The notes under the pieces: model-generated | Seen by the model: only the letters and a program-made list of their open reading frames with translations | Told to the model about the DNA's origin: nothing | The model's database searches: none | Shown: positions 61,657 to 64,000 of the stretch, in pieces | Position numbering within the stretch: the stretch's first letter is position 1 | Layout of the letters: the number at the start of each line of letters is the position of its first letter | From: Xestospongia bergquistia | Lineage: Eukaryota > Porifera > Demospongiae > Haplosclerida > Petrosiidae | Assembly: GCA_963965975.1 (NCBI GenBank) | Contig: OZ014411.1 | Coordinates: forward strand, 24,969,249-25,033,248 | Direction: 5' to 3' | Length of the DNA stretch: 64,000 bases | Made by a program: the position numbers and the translations under genes

Positions 61657-63138
61657 TGTATTTCTTGTTTGTATCATATTAACATTGGACATTTTGCTTT
61701 GTACATATAGTATTATGTAAAAGTTGAAATGATTTTATTTCTTATAATATACTTTGTTGAATTTACAAGATAATTATTAGTAATCAACAGTAAAAAACAA
61801 AATGTAGCAGATACTACTACAGTGATAGAAAATATTAAGCTGATTGGCCATGTATGAGTGTCAATTCTATGCTTTGAAATCCATTGTTTAGTAAGATGGA
61901 ACTTTGAATAAGATTACACTATATTTCTTCTCTTAATTATTTGCTTATGATATTTGTATTTGGAACTTGTGATTTTATTTTTTCACATTATATGATCTTT
62001 TGACACTCATTGTTTAAATACTATAATATTTTGATTCCATGCTTTAATATAGCACAACATTCCAATAAAAAATAGTTTTTTATGTACACACACTTTCAGC
62101 ATCTGGTCTGTATTGTAATGATTACACAGAAGAAAGCTACTATAGCAAACTTTGAAATACTGTGAATTAACAAGTTATAGTGATGATAACTTCATATACA
62201 CAATAAGTATGTCTCGTATATATCACTGTCGCTATAAATTTGACAAAAAGGTTTGTTAATTTTGCTATTGTACTCTATCATATGATATAATTATACAGTT
62301 TGCAGGGTATGTCTAATGTCAAATAGTTTTGTTAATTTTGTTAAAGTACTATATTGTATGAGATAATTATAGAATTTGCTCGATATATATTAGTCAACTA
62401 TGTGGTCTAGTACTTGACTTGTTTGCACATATTACCTACTGTTTAGTTACAGATGCTTAGTACCTCATGGCTTCAATAATTAAGCAATAAACTACAAAGG
62501 TTATTTTTTTGGCTTCATAATTGGCTTCATTTATTGAATTACACTATTTTAGGGTTTGTTAATAACTCAAAGGTTGACTGTACATCATATTGATGAACTA
62601 TGGTAACCGAGACACAGTTGAAATGACAATGTGTGGTAACCGAGACACAGTTGGAATGACAATGTGCTTTTTAAGTGCAAACAACAGCCATTGCATCTTT
62701 TTAAAAAAAAACTCAGTGATATAGTGATTTACAAGTTCACTTTAAACTGGACTATATCATTTGACTTCTTGAGTATTTTTTGAGTATTTCTTTATAGCTA
62801 ACCACACAAGATGCACCTTGTGTAATTATAACTAGATATAATGTCGATACTGATATCCCCAAGACAATATTATATAAAATAACATTCATTACTCTGACAT
62901 TTTATGTCATGTTTAGTATATACCAGTATATGTTGCATTACTTTACTAGAAGTCCGTGCAGCACTATTAGTTAATGGTATAATCATAAGATCTTTTTCTT
63001 GGATTTAGCTGATCGCAAACAAACATTAATAACTTTTAACACTCTTTGTAGCTATAGATTAATAATGTCAGACAGGAAGTAAAATCGGATGTATTTGCGA
63101 TATATAATGATTAATAAGGTTTGATTTCTTCAATCGAA
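61657..63138. other. Spacer between E1 and E2
   Basis: AT-rich; presumably the 3' UTR of E1 and the promoter of E2. Two diverged copies of a ~100-bp unit (TTTGTTAATTTTG...GATATAATTATA) occur at about 62240-62385. No coding feature. Confidence 0.4.
62602..62667. repeat. 33-bp exact tandem duplication
   Basis: GGTAACCGAGACACAGTTGAAATGACAATGTGT occupies 62602-62634 and is repeated at 62635-62667 with two changes. It lies in the spacer upstream of gene E2, is richer in GC than its flanks and could hold a duplicated promoter element, though nothing shows this directly. Confidence 0.85.
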
Positions 63139-64000
63139 ATGACTACAATTACTTCCACAACACTTTTAAAAGATTGGGATGTACCAGTGAGCAAAGTGCA
63201 AAAGTTTGTTCCTCTTCTCACTGATTTGCAAGTTCGTTTTGCTGAAATACCTACTGATATCTCCACTATACTAGAGAAGGATAAGAAAAATATAAAAGTG
63301 ATGCCAAAAGCTCTCCAAATACTCATTTCTCATTGTAAGTCATGGCTAGATTTGTTTAAGAAGAAACAGACTGACTCACAAGCACAGGTTCTTCCTCAAT
63401 CACAAGTACCACTGTTGTTACAAACAATATCATCAGATGTTTTTAAGGTATGTGTGATATTAAATACAGCAGAGTATATCACTGGTTCATGTGTGACTCA
63501 AGTTATAGTCACTTACTACATTAACATGCATATTTTATGTCATATACAAGTGTGTTGTACTGATGATTGATAACTGCTAGCTTCATGCCAGCGTATAACG
63601 AAACTTTTGGTTTTTAAGCACATTGAACTATGCCATGATAAGGTATTCAGTATATAACTAGATATTCCTATTGTGTATGAGAGCACTTACAAAAAAGCCA
63701 TAGATAACAATGTATGAAGATGTTGAAGCTCTAATAACACTGTGTTTACTACAAACATGCCTTACAGCATTATTTTGTAATTGTTATAGTAGTACATGAT
63801 CTTCCCCTTATTATGGAAACAGGAAGAGGTCACTCAATACTATGGACAAAAAATAACTGCTCACAAAACTATTAACATGTCATTCATGTTTTACATATCT
63901 CTAGGTATTACATGACACTCTGACACTCCTATCTTCTGAACAAAAATCACTTCAACCAAGTGACTATACTCAAGCTGTCAATAACATGATTGGGGTTATC
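63139..64000 (+). CDS. Unrecognised gene E2, 5' part, leaves window
   Basis: Exon 1: 63139-63447, 103 codons from ATG (MTTITSTTLLKDWDVPVSKV...) to DVFK at a GTATGT donor. Exon 2 starts at 63905 after TATCTCTAG and is open to the window end (VLHDTLTLLSSEQKSLQPSD, AVNNMIGVI). The protein looks soluble and helical, with DLQVRFAEIPTDISTILEKD and a Gln/Ser-rich stretch (QTDSQAQVLPQSQVP). No signal peptide, membrane segment or known motif is seen. The exon 1 ATG was chosen because the frame upstream of it holds no other ATG. E1 at 61414 is a tandem relative. Confidence 0.65.

Noticed and set aside
63111-63326. Minus-strand open frame
   Set aside because: Antisense shadow of the E2 first exon.

Overview
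The window is eukaryotic and metazoan-like. It is strongly AT-rich, its genes are split by many short GT-AG introns, and it carries dense decayed transposons (hAT, Tc1/mariner, LINE, Ty3/gypsy). The coding content (NLR-type helical segments joined to a protein kinase in tandem copies) and the repeat style make a demosponge such as Amphimedon my best guess. That is inference from overall character, not a sequence match.

The main content is a minus-strand tandem family of large fusion genes. Gene A (exons 938-6372, running off the left edge), gene B (9259-22597, complete) and gene D (45839-53467, complete coding part) share one exon plan. I rebuilt it from splice sites, and every intron phase agrees. 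B encodes 1042 aa and D 1044 aa with no stop or frameshift. Each protein has: (1) an N-terminal module resembling the helical/winged-helix end of a NACHT/STAND NLR, but with no P-loop; (2) an unrecognised module of about 250 aa; (3) a C-terminal protein kinase with VAVK lysine, HRDxKxxN loop, a CxC...CxC insert, and DFD in place of DFG. A fourth copy, C, is a wreck. Its body lies on the minus strand at 36880-38970 with stops, and its 5' end lies inverted on the plus strand at 39241-40193. It is a patchwork of A-like and D-like blocks.

Region by region: 1-6.4 kb gene A; 6.4-9.2 kb intergenic with an hAT-type MITE touching the 5' end of A and a LINE remnant; 9.3-22.6 kb gene B, whose introns hold a fold-back MITE, a LINE remnant and a pogo-like MITE; 22.6-23.3 kb a divergent promoter, a small plus-strand ORF and a ~59-bp minisatellite; 24-35 kb a transposon graveyard (PHD-finger exon, two hAT remnants, a reverse transcriptase remnant, a Ty3/gypsy element with integrase before RT and an internal inversion, a long-TIR element, a Tc1 remnant); 36.9-40.2 kb pseudogene C; 40.5-43.8 kb a second gypsy element with integrase before RT; 44.5 kb a strong 25-bp-stem hairpin; 45.8-53.5 kb gene D; 53.5-61 kb mostly empty AT-rich DNA with an hAT fragment; 61.4-64 kb two tandem copies of an unrecognised plus-strand gene, the second leaving the window.

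The best candidate for an undescribed system is the A/B/C/D family: a P-loop-less NLR-like module plus a novel middle domain plus a DFD kinase, expanding in tandem. Between copies the middle domain and most of the kinase are almost unchanged, while the N-terminal module and the kinase tail vary. That would fit a sensor-kinase family with diversifying sensors, but function is inference.
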